Assembly: GCA_030378005.1 (NCBI GenBank)
Contig: JAUCGF010000083.1
Coordinates: forward strand, 1 to 64,000
Reading direction: 5' to 3'
DNA: 64,000 bases
Source of the DNA: Desulfococcaceae bacterium HSG9
Lineage (GTDB): Bacteria > Desulfobacterota > Desulfobacteria > Desulfobacterales > JAUCGF01
This document shows, piece by piece, positions 50,084-60,034 of this stretch (the stretch's first letter is position 1; every line of letters starts with the position of its first letter). The position numbers were made by a program, and so were the translations under genes. The notes under the pieces are model-generated. The model saw nothing but the letters and a program-made list of their open reading frames with translations, ran no database searches and had not been told where the DNA came from.

Positions 50084-51433
50084 TTAAATATTCAATGTCT
50101 GTTTTATATAATTCGGCTCAATATTAAGTACCTGAGCTGTCATGCCAATATCGTTGTTATAATGCAAGAGCTTCATTCGTATATATTCATTTTTAAATTT
50201 TTTTTGGGCATCTTGAAAAGAATCTATCTCGAAACATCGGGGTTCTACAGGCCAATCAGGATCATTCACTTGCTCACAATAAGTTCCCGGTAAGTCAGAA
50301 ACATCAATTACATCTTTCGGCACCATAATAACTAAGCGTTCCAACAAATTTTTCAGTTCCCTGACATTTCCCGGCCAGGAATATTGTTTTAATTGCTCCA
50401 ATGCTCCGCTAGTCAGCTTTTTAACTTTACTGCGGCTTTGTTCAGCCGTTTGGTTCAAAAAAGTTTCAACTAAAAGAGGCAAATCATCCAAGCGTTCTCT
50501 TAAAGAAGGCACTTGAATCGGTATCACATTAAGTCGATAATAGAGATCTTCTCGAAATAAGCCTTTATCAATTTCATTCTCAAGGTTTTTATTTGTTGAT
50601 GCAATTACTCTGACATCTACTTTTAATATCCGACTTCCCCCGACACGATGAAATTTTTGTTCCTGAAGAACACGTAAAATGCGAGCTTGTGTTTTAAAGC
50701 TCATGTCGCCGATTTCGTCAAAAAAAAGGGTGCCTTTATTGGCTAACTCAAATTTACCTCTGTATTTATTCGTAGCTCCGCTGAAAGCTCCCTTTTCATG
50801 CCCAAAAAGTTCACTCTCAATCGAATCTTCGGGAATTGCGGCACAATTGACATTAATCAGGGGTTCATCAGTTCGAGTGCTTAATTTGTGAATCGTACGC
50901 GCTACCAGCTCTTTACCGGTGCCGTTTTCTCCTGAAATCAAAACCCAGGCTTCGGTTGGCGCTGTTACCGCAATTTGCTTTCTTATGTCCATAATAGCCG
51001 CACTGTTGCCAGTAAGGGAATTTTGCTCAATTGATTTTTTGCGTAAATACTTGTTTTCTTCTTCAAGTCGTCTGAAATTCAACGCATTATTAATTGAAAC
51101 AATAACTTTATCAATTGAAAGCGGTTTTTCAATGAAATCGAAAGCGCCGAGTTTGGTAGCCTTTACGGCCGTTTCAATGGTTCCGTGGCCGGTGATAATA
51201 ATCACCTGTATAAACGGATTGTCTTTTTTTATGGCTTTTAAAGTTTCAATGCCGTCAATTCCGGGCATCCAGATATCTAACAGCACCAAGTCCGGCGATT
51301 CGGCCTCGATTGTTTTCAGTGCCTCATATCCGTTGGCAGCGGTAAGCACTTCAAAGCCTTCATCCATAAGGATACCGCTTAAAGACTGAAGGATGGCGGG
51401 TTCGTCATCCACAACTAAAATTGTCGGAAACAT
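50084..51433 (-). CDS. ntrX: NtrX-type response regulator with variant GAFSGA loop
   Basis: 449 residues from the ATG at 51433. The receiver has VVDDEPAIL, phospho-Asp in LVLLDIWMPGIDG and FIEKPLS. The sigma-54 AAA+ domain has GENGTGKELVA, the sigma-contact loop GAFSGA (Thr to Ser relative to GAFTGA) and LFFDEIGDMS. The C-terminal helix-turn-helix is short and unusual: NNDIGMTAQVLNIEPNYIKQ, ending soon after. It pairs with NtrY upstream. In many relatives Ser in this loop still allows sigma-54 contact, but some weaken it, so activation is not certain. Confidence 0.85.
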   Translation of the reverse strand: MFPTILVVDDEPAILQSLSGILMDEGFEVLTAANGYEALKTIEAESPDLVLLDIWMPGIDGIETLKAIKKDNPFIQVIIITGHGTIETAVKATKLGAFDFIEKPLSIDKVIVSINNALNFRRLEEENKYLRKKSIEQNSLTGNSAAIMDIRKQIAVTAPTEAWVLISGENGTGKELVARTIHKLSTRTDEPLINVNCAAIPEDSIESELFGHEKGAFSGATNKYRGKFELANKGTLFFDEIGDMSFKTQARILRVLQEQKFHRVGGSRILKVDVRVIASTNKNLENEIDKGLFREDLYYRLNVIPIQVPSLRERLDDLPLLVETFLNQTAEQSRSKVKKLTSGALEQLKQYSWPGNVRELKNLLERLVIMVPKDVIDVSDLPGTYCEQVNDPDWPVEPRCFEIDSFQDAQKKFKNEYIRMKLLHYNNDIGMTAQVLNIEPNYIKQTLNI

Positions 51434-51450
51434 GAAAATCAACTCCTTTA

Positions 51451-53685
51451 TCAAACAGGCAATTCGATCACAAATTTAGCTCCGTGCGGTTTATTGTCTC
51501 GAACCCGTATCAGACCGTTGTGATCAGCTATAATTGAACTTACAATGGTGAGTCCTAAGCCCATTCCTGTACTTTTAGTGGAAAAATAGGGCTCAAAAAG
51601 ACGCGTTTTATTTTCATCAGATATCCCTTTACCGTTATCCGCCACTTCAATTCGTACCATGTTTAAAATAGGGTCATGCGTTAAAGTGATATGAACAGTT
51701 CCCTCTTGTTTAATCGAAACAATGGCATTGTCAACCAGATTAATCATCGCTTGTTTGATTTGTTGACGATCAAGATTCAGACTGGGAATTTCATCATGAA
51801 TATCAAATTTAAAATCTATCTCCGGATGCCCCTCTTTGTAAAGTGCCAATGTTTCAGTAACAATCGGCGGCAATTCACATAAAAGAGGCTTTGCTGTTGG
51901 AAATTTGGCAAAGGAGGAAAATTCGTTTACCAGGTTTCGAATCAAATCGACATGATCAATAATCATTTTGGTGCATTCTTCGAAAACCGACTCGTTAATT
52001 TTCTGATTATATCTACGTTGAAGACGTTGGGCTGATAACTTTATCGGAGTCAGCGGATTTTTAACTTCGTGGGCGATACGACGCGCAACCTCACGCCAAG
52101 CCGCCATACGCTGGGCTTTTTCAAGTTCCGTAAGATCGTCAAATACCATTACGATACCGATATGGCGATTGTCATCATCTTTAAGCGCATTGAAATGCAT
52201 CACAAAACTGCGCGAACGTCCTGCGATTGACAGTTTAAGAGGTATGGCTATGGCATCTTCGCGCGCGCGCGTCAGATTCTCCATAATTTCCATTGCAAGG
52301 TCTAAACGATCTCCCTTCAGAATATTTTTATAGCTTTTGTTGATAACATCTTCAGAATCCAAATCAAGCATTTTCTGAGCTGATTTATTGATAGTTGTAA
52401 TCAATCCGTTCGGGCCGATTGTAATCACACCGGCAGACACATTTTCCAGCACGATTTCCATATATTGGCGCTTTTCTTCAATCTCCGTATTTTGTTCCCT
52501 CAGAATACGAGCAGAATACATCAACTGTTCACGTCCCATACGAAGATCATTGGTCATTTTGTTAAATGAATCCACTAAAATTCCGATTTCATCATTGGCT
52601 TTACGATTAATAAAAAAACTCAAATCCCCTTCAGCGATTCGACGGGTGCCTTCAGCCAATTCCATGATAGGAATGCTAATTGATTTTGCCAAGTAAAAAC
52701 CAAACCATATAGCACAAAAAAGAACCAGCAACGCCACGATCGTAAGCGTGATATAAAAAATACTCTGAATCGGCTTTTTCAGCAATTTAATCTGTTGGTA
52801 CTCTTCAACCCCCTTTGAAATGGACGCCATGTTATCAGACAAGGACGACGGAATTAATATCGTTATCACCGCAAAAGCTTGCGCCAGAGATGGTTTTATC
52901 CCATTTGGAACCGTTCCGATTATGCGGAACAACTCTCCGTTCGGCGTGTTTTCAGATATGGTGTGAACACCGGAGACATTAAACTCTTTTTGGAAATCGT
53001 TCGCAGTTACCGGATTCAAACGAATTGTTTCTAACGATTCAGCCACTGAAAAAGCAATCCGATTATAATTCGGTGAGTAAACTTCGATACCTTGAATATT
53101 AAAGGTGCGTTGAACTCCGCGGATATATTTTTCAAGCGCATTTACTTTTTTAGGGTCTGACAGGTTTTTTTTGACAATCTGATACGCAATCCGTTTCAGA
53201 TAAAAAAGATTATGTTCTTCTATGCGTTCATAATAACTGCGCCCAACCGCGATTGAATTTGTTAAGGCCTGTTCCACCGGTGCGTTGAACCAAAATTTAA
53301 TACTCGCAGTTATGAAATGGATAGAAAACAAAAATAAAATAGCGGTGGGAAGAAGCGTTAAGGTAATAAAGGTCGCCACTAGTTTGGTGCGCAGTTTTGA
53401 ACCCATCACTTTACGCCGGCGATCGTAAAATAGCTTGACTAAGTTTCTAAACACCAGAAATATCAGCAAAAGTAGTAATAATAAATTGATGTTAATTAAG
53501 GTAAACATCAAGATGGCATTGGAAATAGGAAAGTCAACACCGAGATCAATGACCCTGTTTTCAAAGTATGTCAAGACAGGAACAACAGCAATGATGATTA
53601 CAATGATTATGATTTCGCGTTTCCGCCGCCGGCGGTCTTCGGGCGAAACGGATGATTTGATCGGTTTGAAACGGTTCTTTGTCAT
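51451..53685 (-). CDS. ntrY: NtrY-type membrane histidine kinase
   Basis: 744 residues. Three or more N-terminal transmembrane helices (about 24-42, 58-80, 102-128), a periplasmic region to about 285, another helix near 300-322, a HAMP domain, a PAS domain near 410-510, then HisKA with ARRIAHEVKNPLTPIKLSAQ and an ATPase domain with LVDNAIVSIKQEG, DNGKGISDENK and GMGLGLTIVSSI. NtrY-NtrX pairs regulate nitrogen metabolism, respiration or envelope processes in different bacteria. It is preceded by the DUF4390 gene as is usual in Desulfobacterota. Confidence 0.9.
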   Translation of the reverse strand: MTKNRFKPIKSSVSPEDRRRRKREIIIIVIIIAVVPVLTYFENRVIDLGVDFPISNAILMFTLININLLLLLLLIFLVFRNLVKLFYDRRRKVMGSKLRTKLVATFITLTLLPTAILFLFSIHFITASIKFWFNAPVEQALTNSIAVGRSYYERIEEHNLFYLKRIAYQIVKKNLSDPKKVNALEKYIRGVQRTFNIQGIEVYSPNYNRIAFSVAESLETIRLNPVTANDFQKEFNVSGVHTISENTPNGELFRIIGTVPNGIKPSLAQAFAVITILIPSSLSDNMASISKGVEEYQQIKLLKKPIQSIFYITLTIVALLVLFCAIWFGFYLAKSISIPIMELAEGTRRIAEGDLSFFINRKANDEIGILVDSFNKMTNDLRMGREQLMYSARILREQNTEIEEKRQYMEIVLENVSAGVITIGPNGLITTINKSAQKMLDLDSEDVINKSYKNILKGDRLDLAMEIMENLTRAREDAIAIPLKLSIAGRSRSFVMHFNALKDDDNRHIGIVMVFDDLTELEKAQRMAAWREVARRIAHEVKNPLTPIKLSAQRLQRRYNQKINESVFEECTKMIIDHVDLIRNLVNEFSSFAKFPTAKPLLCELPPIVTETLALYKEGHPEIDFKFDIHDEIPSLNLDRQQIKQAMINLVDNAIVSIKQEGTVHITLTHDPILNMVRIEVADNGKGISDENKTRLFEPYFSTKSTGMGLGLTIVSSIIADHNGLIRVRDNKPHGAKFVIELPV

Positions 53686-53769
53686 AATTACTGTGGAAAT
53701 AGCGATAAGAAAATTTTCAATGCTGACAAAAAGGTTGTACAGATTTTATTGTTATGCGATCATCTGAAA

Positions 53770-54327
53770 TTAATAAATAAAATCAACTGTATGCCAATCG
53801 GTTTCAAAATCCCAGAGAGATAAGAAAAAGAGAATGTAATGTAAATAAAAAGGAAGCGTTAATTTGCTCAATTCAGCCTTGGCCCTGATCTGATATCGGC
53901 TGCCTTTTTCCAGTTTACTAAGCTCAACTATTTTCAGGTTGTCAATCTCACATAAACGTTTGCGGGCGTCATTCAAAGATTGTGTCACAATCGGGTCGCC
54001 CTTTTTGGAAGAACGCGTTATGATAAATTCTTTTTTAATTATATTATACCTGATCGTATGGGTGATTTTCAAATCTACAATTTGCTGATCAAACCACAGG
54101 TCGCGAACCTTATCCAGTGTGATAACATAAGAAAAAGTGGTTGGCACTCCGCTTAGTATAGCCTTTTCTATTTTTTCAGTAAAGGCACCTTTAACGGTTA
54201 AATAGATAAGCAGGTGATCCCTCGTATTAGTAACATTAATATTTGACAATTGCGGACTTTGTGACAGGGCAATATGCTGAGATTGGAATATAACCGTAAA
54301 TAGAATAAATAAGATATATTTTTGCAT
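53770..54327 (-). CDS. DUF4390 exported protein
   Basis: 185 residues from the ATG at 54327, with a signal peptide of about 24 residues. The domain has LIYLTVKGAFTEKIEKAILS, GVPTTFSYVITLDKVRDLWF and a C-terminal hydrophobic segment near LPFYLHYILFFLSLWDF. DUF4390 proteins regularly precede ntrY-ntrX genes in this lineage; their function is unknown. They may sense an envelope state for the kinase, which is inference from context. Confidence 0.85.
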   Translation of the reverse strand: MQKYILFILFTVIFQSQHIALSQSPQLSNINVTNTRDHLLIYLTVKGAFTEKIEKAILSGVPTTFSYVITLDKVRDLWFDQQIVDLKITHTIRYNIIKKEFIITRSSKKGDPIVTQSLNDARKRLCEIDNLKIVELSKLEKGSRYQIRAKAELSKLTLPFYLHYILFFLSLWDFETDWHTVDFIY

Positions 54328-54494
54328 CGTCACATTTTTGAAATTTGAAGTTGCAAGTGTTAAGTTTAAAATGATAATATCAATAAATGAGCGTAAACCA
54401 CAGTTTGCATGTTATGCCAAAAAAATCAAAATAAGAATACTAAAATTACAAACATGCAGTCATAATCTGTAGCATAGCAACTATAACTTAAAAC

Positions 54495-54671
54495 TTAACC
54501 AGTTGGCAAGTGATTCCAGTTTAATAACATAAATTTGGAATCAGACTGCAACAAGCTGAAATCCCACGTATTTTGGTTGTTTTCCAAGCGTTTTTTCATA
54601 TCATCGAAAGCTTTTTGATATTTGGAAAGATGAAAAATGATTCGTGCCGGTTTATAAGCGATTGAAATAGG
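54495..54671 (-). pseudogene. Possible C-terminal gene remnant
   Basis: A minus-strand frame of about 58 codons without start, closed upstream by a TAA, reads FHLSKYQKAFDDMKKRLENN and ends TWDFSLLQSDSKFMLLNW followed by NHLPTG. Its composition is protein-like, but I do not recognise it. The rest of 54334-54817 shows nothing. Confidence 0.3.
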
Positions 54672-54817
54672 TTTTTATTTTTTATTAAATTGCCGTTAAT
54701 GGCATGTATTTATCAGGTTTTGATAAATTTAGACGAATCAGGTTGTCTGATTGCTTCAAAGGGAGTGAACAAGCTTCGGAAAAAGTGGAACTCAGTTGAA
54801 ATTCCGATCTGTCACCT

Positions 54818-56116
54818 TTATTTCTCAAGAATCGGAAATGTATTGGCTCCTTGTGGCATGACCGTAATTTTAGGGGATTTGTTGCCACATTTGACATACG
54901 CCATTGCCAATGCCTCATCCATAGTAGCCACTCCGTGAACACCGGCCTGTCTGGCCAATTTGATGTTCTCTTTGCGGGTGACCATGATGATGGTTCCTTG
55001 ATTGGCATACTCCAATTGCCGTACCGCCACCCATCCCGATATGAGGTAATTTGCCCGCACAGCCTTCTCCATCTCCAAAAAATCAGGATATTTGAACCAG
55101 TCGAAAAATTCAGCAGGATCCTTGATATCCGGACACTCTGCCAAAAGGATGGTAACACCTCCCTGTTTCATAGCGTAAACCGCGTTGTCAATGGTCTTTT
55201 GGGACTGGTAAAGGTTGATGTCTTTAGGGTAGCCGCCGGCCGAAGCGATAACGATGTCGGCCTGCTCTTGAATCGTCACTCCGAATGTCTCGTCCACCAG
55301 CCGGGTGGCCTGCTGCCATGCTGAAATCCAATTGCCTGCAAATATACCGGTAATGTCACCATCCAAATTGGGCACCACATTGACGATGAAGTCGGGCTTG
55401 AGAAATGCCGCGGCTTCCATCATGTCTTCGTGCGCCGGATTGCCGTCAGTTTTCATGTTGGCGGACAAAGGGTTGGAACCGTTGCCGACGGTCTTTTCCA
55501 TAGCCCATATATGACTCTGCTGAATGGTTTGGAGTGAAGACACTCCCGGCAGGATACTTTTTCGCCCGCCGCCATAACCCACCATGTAGTGGTAGATGAC
55601 CCCTCCGGTCAGAATGACCCTGTCGGCCTCGGCTACTATTTGGTTGAAGGACACTTCCGTTCCACGTCTGGTTTTACCGTAGTAAATCATGTTGTCCGTG
55701 TCCCAGGCGTTGTGGTTGATTACGCGGACACGCCGGCAGATCTCTGGTGTGCATAACTCAGCCAACTCCTCGGCCGTGTTCTGACGATGGGCACCTACGG
55801 CGATGATAACCGTTATGTCCTTATCGGCGATGCCGGCTTTATTCAGGCTGTCAATCAGGATTGGCAGCGTCAGATCGTTGCGTTGCCAGCTACGTGTGAT
55901 GTCGCTGACCGTAATAACCACCGTCTCACCCGGTTTGACAACTTCGCTTAATGGCGGGCTGTCAATGGGATTGGCCAGGGCGTAGCGATAGGCCGCGGCC
56001 AAGTCTTCCGGCGGCGCACGATTTATTCCTACGAGTTCATAGAGAAGCTGTTGTTTTGGGATTGAAAAAGACGCCGTCCCTTTACCAATCTTCAGTTTAA
56101 AATTTATATCCGTCAT
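54818..56116 (-). CDS. LarA-family nickel-pincer racemase/epimerase homologue
   Basis: 432 residues from the ATG at 56116; a TTG at 56125 would overlap the panB stop. Lactate racemase LarA uses a nickel-pincer nucleotide linked to a lysine. Counterparts of the L. plantarum catalytic residues are visible: H110 in AVGAHRQNT, H176 in GGVIYHYMVGYGGG and K186 in GGRKSILPG (H108, H174, K184 in LarA). The family covers many 2-hydroxyacid substrates. Cofactor genes larB, larC and larE are not in the window. Its neighbours are panB and a TRAP transporter, which suggests a hydroxy-acid substrate imported from outside, not necessarily lactate. Confidence 0.85.
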   Translation of the reverse strand: MTDINFKLKIGKGTASFSIPKQQLLYELVGINRAPPEDLAAAYRYALANPIDSPPLSEVVKPGETVVITVSDITRSWQRNDLTLPILIDSLNKAGIADKDITVIIAVGAHRQNTAEELAELCTPEICRRVRVINHNAWDTDNMIYYGKTRRGTEVSFNQIVAEADRVILTGGVIYHYMVGYGGGRKSILPGVSSLQTIQQSHIWAMEKTVGNGSNPLSANMKTDGNPAHEDMMEAAAFLKPDFIVNVVPNLDGDITGIFAGNWISAWQQATRLVDETFGVTIQEQADIVIASAGGYPKDINLYQSQKTIDNAVYAMKQGGVTILLAECPDIKDPAEFFDWFKYPDFLEMEKAVRANYLISGWVAVRQLEYANQGTIIMVTRKENIKLARQAGVHGVATMDEALAMAYVKCGNKSPKITVMPQGANTFPILEK

Positions 56117-56121
56117 ATTAA

Positions 56122-56958
56122 TCAATCCGCTTCGAGCTTGGCCGCTTCGCCATCTATCATTCGATAAACATGTTCTTCCCCCGGAAACACCCCGCTGCGA
56201 ACTTCATCGATATACGCGGCGAAAACTTTGCGGTACTCATCGGCGATGTTGCCGTAACGCTTGACAAATTTGGGGGTGAACGCCTGAAAAAGGCCGAGTA
56301 TATCCGAACAGATCATCACCTGGCCGTCGCAGTCGCCGGCTCCGATGCCATACACAGGGATTGGCAGGGCGTCGCAAATCAGCTTAGTCACCTCTGGAGG
56401 AATCCCTTCCGCAAGAACGGCAAAAGCGCCTGATTCATAGACGGCTTTGGCGTCTTCGATAATGGCCTTGGCACTGTCCGCCGTCCGTCCCTGGGCACGG
56501 AACCCGCCCATGGCACCGGAACTCTGAGGGGTCAGCCCCACATGTCCCATAACCAGCATACCGCCGTCACTGATGGCCCGGATGACCGGCGCAACCCGCG
56601 TGCCGCCTTCTAATTTAACGCAGTCCACACCGGCTTCTTTATGAAAACGGATCGCATTTTTACACGCATCGGATACACTGGTTTGATAGGAACCGAATGG
56701 CATATCTCCGATAACAAAAGTATCAGCCGCGGCGCGGCGCACGGCTTCAGTGTGATAGATACACTGTTCCATGGTAACGGGAACGGTACCGGAATATCCG
56801 TAAACAGCCATTCCCAGGCTGTCTCCTACCAAAAGCATGTCCATGCCCGCTTCTTCGGCTAACTGGGCGGTGATGTAGTCATAAGCGGTCATCCAGACAG
56901 CCTTTTGGCCATCATCTTTCATTTTCTGAAGATCAAAACGTGTGAGTTTCTTTTTCAA
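56122..56958 (-). CDS. panB: Ketopantoate hydroxymethyltransferase family protein
   Basis: 278 residues. The TTG at 56958 has AAGGAG seven bases upstream and is the better start. Features: MTAYDYITAQLAEEAGMDML, VGDSLGMAVYGYSGT with the metal-binding Asp, GDMPFGSYQTS, KLEGGTRVAPVIRAI and VMGHVGLTPQSSGAMGGF. PanB transfers a hydroxymethyl group from methylenetetrahydrofolate to ketoisovalerate in pantothenate synthesis. Here panC and panE are absent and the neighbours are a LarA-like enzyme and a TRAP transporter, so it may act in the reverse, catabolic direction or on a related keto acid. Confidence 0.88.
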   Translation of the reverse strand: MKKKLTRFDLQKMKDDGQKAVWMTAYDYITAQLAEEAGMDMLLVGDSLGMAVYGYSGTVPVTMEQCIYHTEAVRRAAADTFVIGDMPFGSYQTSVSDACKNAIRFHKEAGVDCVKLEGGTRVAPVIRAISDGGMLVMGHVGLTPQSSGAMGGFRAQGRTADSAKAIIEDAKAVYESGAFAVLAEGIPPEVTKLICDALPIPVYGIGAGDCDGQVMICSDILGLFQAFTPKFVKRYGNIADEYRKVFAAYIDEVRSGVFPGEEHVYRMIDGEAAKLEAD

Positions 56959-56987
56959 AGTATTTCTCCTTATTATCAAAAAATCAG

Positions 56988-58268
56988 TTATTTTACCAAC
57001 AAGTCAGACAACCACATAGTAATCGGCGAATAAAAAGTGATGATCAAAAGATCAACAATCAATATCCCAAGAAAAGGTAAAATGCGCTTGCTGATAGCGG
57101 CAATACTGTCATTGGAAATGGAACAGGAGACGATCAGGCAGATGCCCATGGGGGGAGTCAACATACCGATGGCCAGGTTGGTAACAACGATTACTCCCAG
57201 TTGAATCAGGTCAATTCCCAGAGAAGGCAACATAGCCGTTATCATCGGCACAAGAAGTATGAGTGCGGCTGTGGTTTCGACAAAGGTTCCGGCAATCAGC
57301 AAGACCATGTTTATCAGCAACAGCAAAATTATGGGATTATCAGACAATCCCAGCAGAGTTCCGGCCAGTTGTGCCGGGATATCTTCAATGGCCGCAATCC
57401 AACTGAATACGGATGCGGTGGCAATAATAAACATCACAATGGCAGAGGTGACAGACCCGTTGATAAACAGGGGTAAAAGGTCTTTCACCTTTATTTTGCG
57501 ATAAACGAACATACCGACGATCAGGCCATACACCACGGCAATGGCTGCAGATTCCGTAGCCGTGAAAATACCGAACAAAATTCCTCCCAGAATGATAGCC
57601 GGAGCGCCCATGGCCAGCAAGGAGCGTTTGAATGTCCGCCAGAGTTCTTTGACTGAAAATGACAAGGTTGCCGAGTAGCCTTTTTGCCATGAAATAAACG
57701 TGGCGATACCGATTAGGGAAACACCGATCAGGATGCCGGGAAGAATGCCGGCTGCAAAAAGACGTCCGATGGATGCGCCTGTCAGAAAACCGAAGATAAT
57801 CATAGGAATGGAAGGCGGAATGATCACACCGATTGATCCGCCTGAAGCCTGAACAGCCGCGGCAAAGTCGGATTCATAACCGGATTTTTTCATGGCCGGT
57901 ATCAGAATCGCTCCCACAGCCGCAGCGTCGGCAGCCGCAGAACCTGAAATTCCGGCAAAAAACATGGCGGATACAATCGTTACGGCGGCAAGTCCTCCCG
58001 GAAGCCATCCCACAAGAGCGTTGGCAAAATCAATGATTCGGCGGCTGATGCCTCCGGCCTCCATGATGGTACCGGTGAACATGAAAAGAGGAACGGCCAT
58101 GAGATGAAATGAGTCGGTTCCTCCGAACATGCGTTGAACCACCATCATCAGGTTAAAATCGCCCTGTATCAGAACAGCCAAAACTGACGCGACACCGATA
58201 GCAATGGCAATGGGCGTATTGATGGCAAAAAGAAAAAGAAGCGCCACAATAAGAACTTCAGTGGTCAT
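56988..58268 (-). CDS. dctM: TRAP transporter large permease DctM
   Basis: 426 residues, about 12 transmembrane helices. Family landmarks: MVVQRMFGGTDSFHLMAVPL, PLFMFTGTIMEAGGIS, SGSAAADAAAVGAILIPAM, SGGSIGVIIPPSIPMIIFG and MLTPPMGICLIVSCSI near the end. It moves the substrate with sodium across the inner membrane. It overlaps the dctQ stop by 11 bp and is followed by panB after a short gap. Confidence 0.93.
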   Translation of the reverse strand: MTTEVLIVALLFLFAINTPIAIAIGVASVLAVLIQGDFNLMMVVQRMFGGTDSFHLMAVPLFMFTGTIMEAGGISRRIIDFANALVGWLPGGLAAVTIVSAMFFAGISGSAAADAAAVGAILIPAMKKSGYESDFAAAVQASGGSIGVIIPPSIPMIIFGFLTGASIGRLFAAGILPGILIGVSLIGIATFISWQKGYSATLSFSVKELWRTFKRSLLAMGAPAIILGGILFGIFTATESAAIAVVYGLIVGMFVYRKIKVKDLLPLFINGSVTSAIVMFIIATASVFSWIAAIEDIPAQLAGTLLGLSDNPIILLLLINMVLLIAGTFVETTAALILLVPMITAMLPSLGIDLIQLGVIVVTNLAIGMLTPPMGICLIVSCSISNDSIAAISKRILPFLGILIVDLLIITFYSPITMWLSDLLVK

Positions 58269-58743
58269 GAGGGCCTCTTTTCAATTCAGCAATAAAGAAA
58301 GTAACGGCATGAATCATCAGAATCAAGCCACTGATGGGAATAATACTTAAAATAATCCATTTGGGGGTTTGGAGGGCAGGGGAAATTTGCAGGCGCACGA
58401 ACCAGGCGAACTGACATCCATAGACAATCATAACGGCAAACAGGGCCATGGATGCCAGATGGGTCAGCATTGCGGAAATTTTTTTTAACAGCGGCGACAG
58501 TTTGGTATAAAGAAAATCAACGCCCGGATTGACTTTACGATAATAAGCGCATGATGCTCCCAGAAAGGTCAGCCACACCAGAATAAACCGGGCAAGCTCC
58601 TCTGACCAGAACAAGGAATGGTTCAGAACATATCGGAAAAAAACCTGAACGGCAACAATCAGGGTCATGGTGAACCCCAGACCGAATAATAGATATTCGA
58701 TCCATCGGTTGATAATCAAGCTTATTCGTTCCATTGCAGACAT
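58258..58743 (-). CDS. dctQ: TRAP transporter small permease DctQ
   Basis: 161 residues from the ATG at 58743; 58734 is also possible. Four helices with the DctQ landmarks FFRYVLNHSLFWSEELARF and VWLTFLGASCAYYRKVNPGVD. It forms the membrane subunit together with DctM. Confidence 0.9.
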   Translation of the reverse strand: MSAMERISLIINRWIEYLLFGLGFTMTLIVAVQVFFRYVLNHSLFWSEELARFILVWLTFLGASCAYYRKVNPGVDFLYTKLSPLLKKISAMLTHLASMALFAVMIVYGCQFAWFVRLQISPALQTPKWIILSIIPISGLILMIHAVTFFIAELKRGPHDH

Positions 58744-58897
58744 CGCCGTCTTGTTCAAAAATCCAAATAACAAATTTCAAATAAATCACAATGACCAAAC
58801 TTCAAAATTTGAAACTGTGTGGTTGCTATAAATCGTAGATTAAATGAAAAAATTTTCATTTAATCTACGGAAAAATCAATTGATCGGTCGAAAAATT

Positions 58898-59878
58898 CTA
58901 TTTAACCGCTTCCATGATTTTCAAGAGAATTTCCTGCACCTTCGGATCCTTGTATAGATCCATATCTTTCAAATTCGCAACCTTAGCCCGAAAAGCGGCA
59001 ATATCAGGATTTTCCTCGACCTGCATCCCCTTTTCCTTCAACATTTTAAGGCGGGCGGCATTCTTTGAGCGGTTGTCTTTGCGCTGAAATACGGCCGCTT
59101 CGTACATGGCTTTTTGGATCATGTCCTGATCCGCTTTATCAAGGGTTTTCCACCATTTAAGCGAAGCGATGTCGATATGATATGAATATACATGACGAGA
59201 TAAGGTCATATATTTTTGAATTTCATAAAATTTATACACTTCCATGACCCACAGCGGGTTTTCTTGCCCGTCAATCACTTTTTGTTCAAGCTCCGTATAG
59301 ATCGGCCAGGGCATGGGAGTTGGATTGGCTCCAAGCGCGTTCCAGATCGCCTTGTGAATTGCGGAAGCCATGACTCTTACTTTGAGGCCCTTTATATCAT
59401 CGGGGCTTTTGATCGGGCGTTTACTGTTGGTCAGGTTTCTGAAACCGTTTTCTGAAAAACTCAACCCTTTAAAAGCGGAGCTTTCAAGGCTTGTCAGGAT
59501 TTGTTGACCCAGCGGGCCGTCAAGAATTTGATCGGCCTGCTCATTATTCTTGAAAAGAAACGGATAGTTGACAACCCGTGTAATGGGATCAAAAGTGTCA
59601 AACGGGCCGCCGGTAACGACAGCCATCTGGATGGTATTCATCTGAACCTGCTGTAGAATTTCAGTTTCATTGCCAAGGGATGCTGAATGAAAGATTTTAA
59701 TCTCATATTTGCCGTTTGAACGCTGTTCAATCAGTTCCTTGAATTTACCGGCAGCGATGTTCTGGGCGCTTCCGGGCTTGGTGACAACTCCCAGCTTTAT
59801 TTTAGTGGCGGCAAATGCAGCACAGTTGAAAAAGAAAAGTACAGTGATAGCCAGAATAAAAACAAAAACTTTTTTCAT
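58898..59878 (-). CDS. dctP: TRAP transporter substrate-binding protein DctP
   Basis: 326 residues, ATG after AAGGAGG. Signal peptide of about 23 residues ending in AAFA. The DctP fold shows IKLGVVTKPGSAQNIAAGKF, GLKVRVMASAIHKAIWNALG with the arginine that contacts a substrate carboxylate, and GQENPLWVM. The conserved Arg implies an organic-acid substrate. It is the first gene of the unit dctPQM-panB-larA-like, so the enzymes probably act on the imported compound. Confidence 0.92.
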   Translation of the reverse strand: MKKVFVFILAITVLFFFNCAAFAATKIKLGVVTKPGSAQNIAAGKFKELIEQRSNGKYEIKIFHSASLGNETEILQQVQMNTIQMAVVTGGPFDTFDPITRVVNYPFLFKNNEQADQILDGPLGQQILTSLESSAFKGLSFSENGFRNLTNSKRPIKSPDDIKGLKVRVMASAIHKAIWNALGANPTPMPWPIYTELEQKVIDGQENPLWVMEVYKFYEIQKYMTLSRHVYSYHIDIASLKWWKTLDKADQDMIQKAMYEAAVFQRKDNRSKNAARLKMLKEKGMQVEENPDIAAFRAKVANLKDMDLYKDPKVQEILLKIMEAVK

Positions 59879-60034
59879 AATTGTTCCTCCTTAAAAATAG
59901 AATGATAAAAAAATTTAGCAGGGCCTCTCTTTGCTTCAAGTTATGCCACTTTGCAAACATTTGGCAAGGATTTTGCAATAAATCGCACGAAAGTTGATAA
60001 GTCCGGAGACACCTTTACAATACTGAAAAAAATA

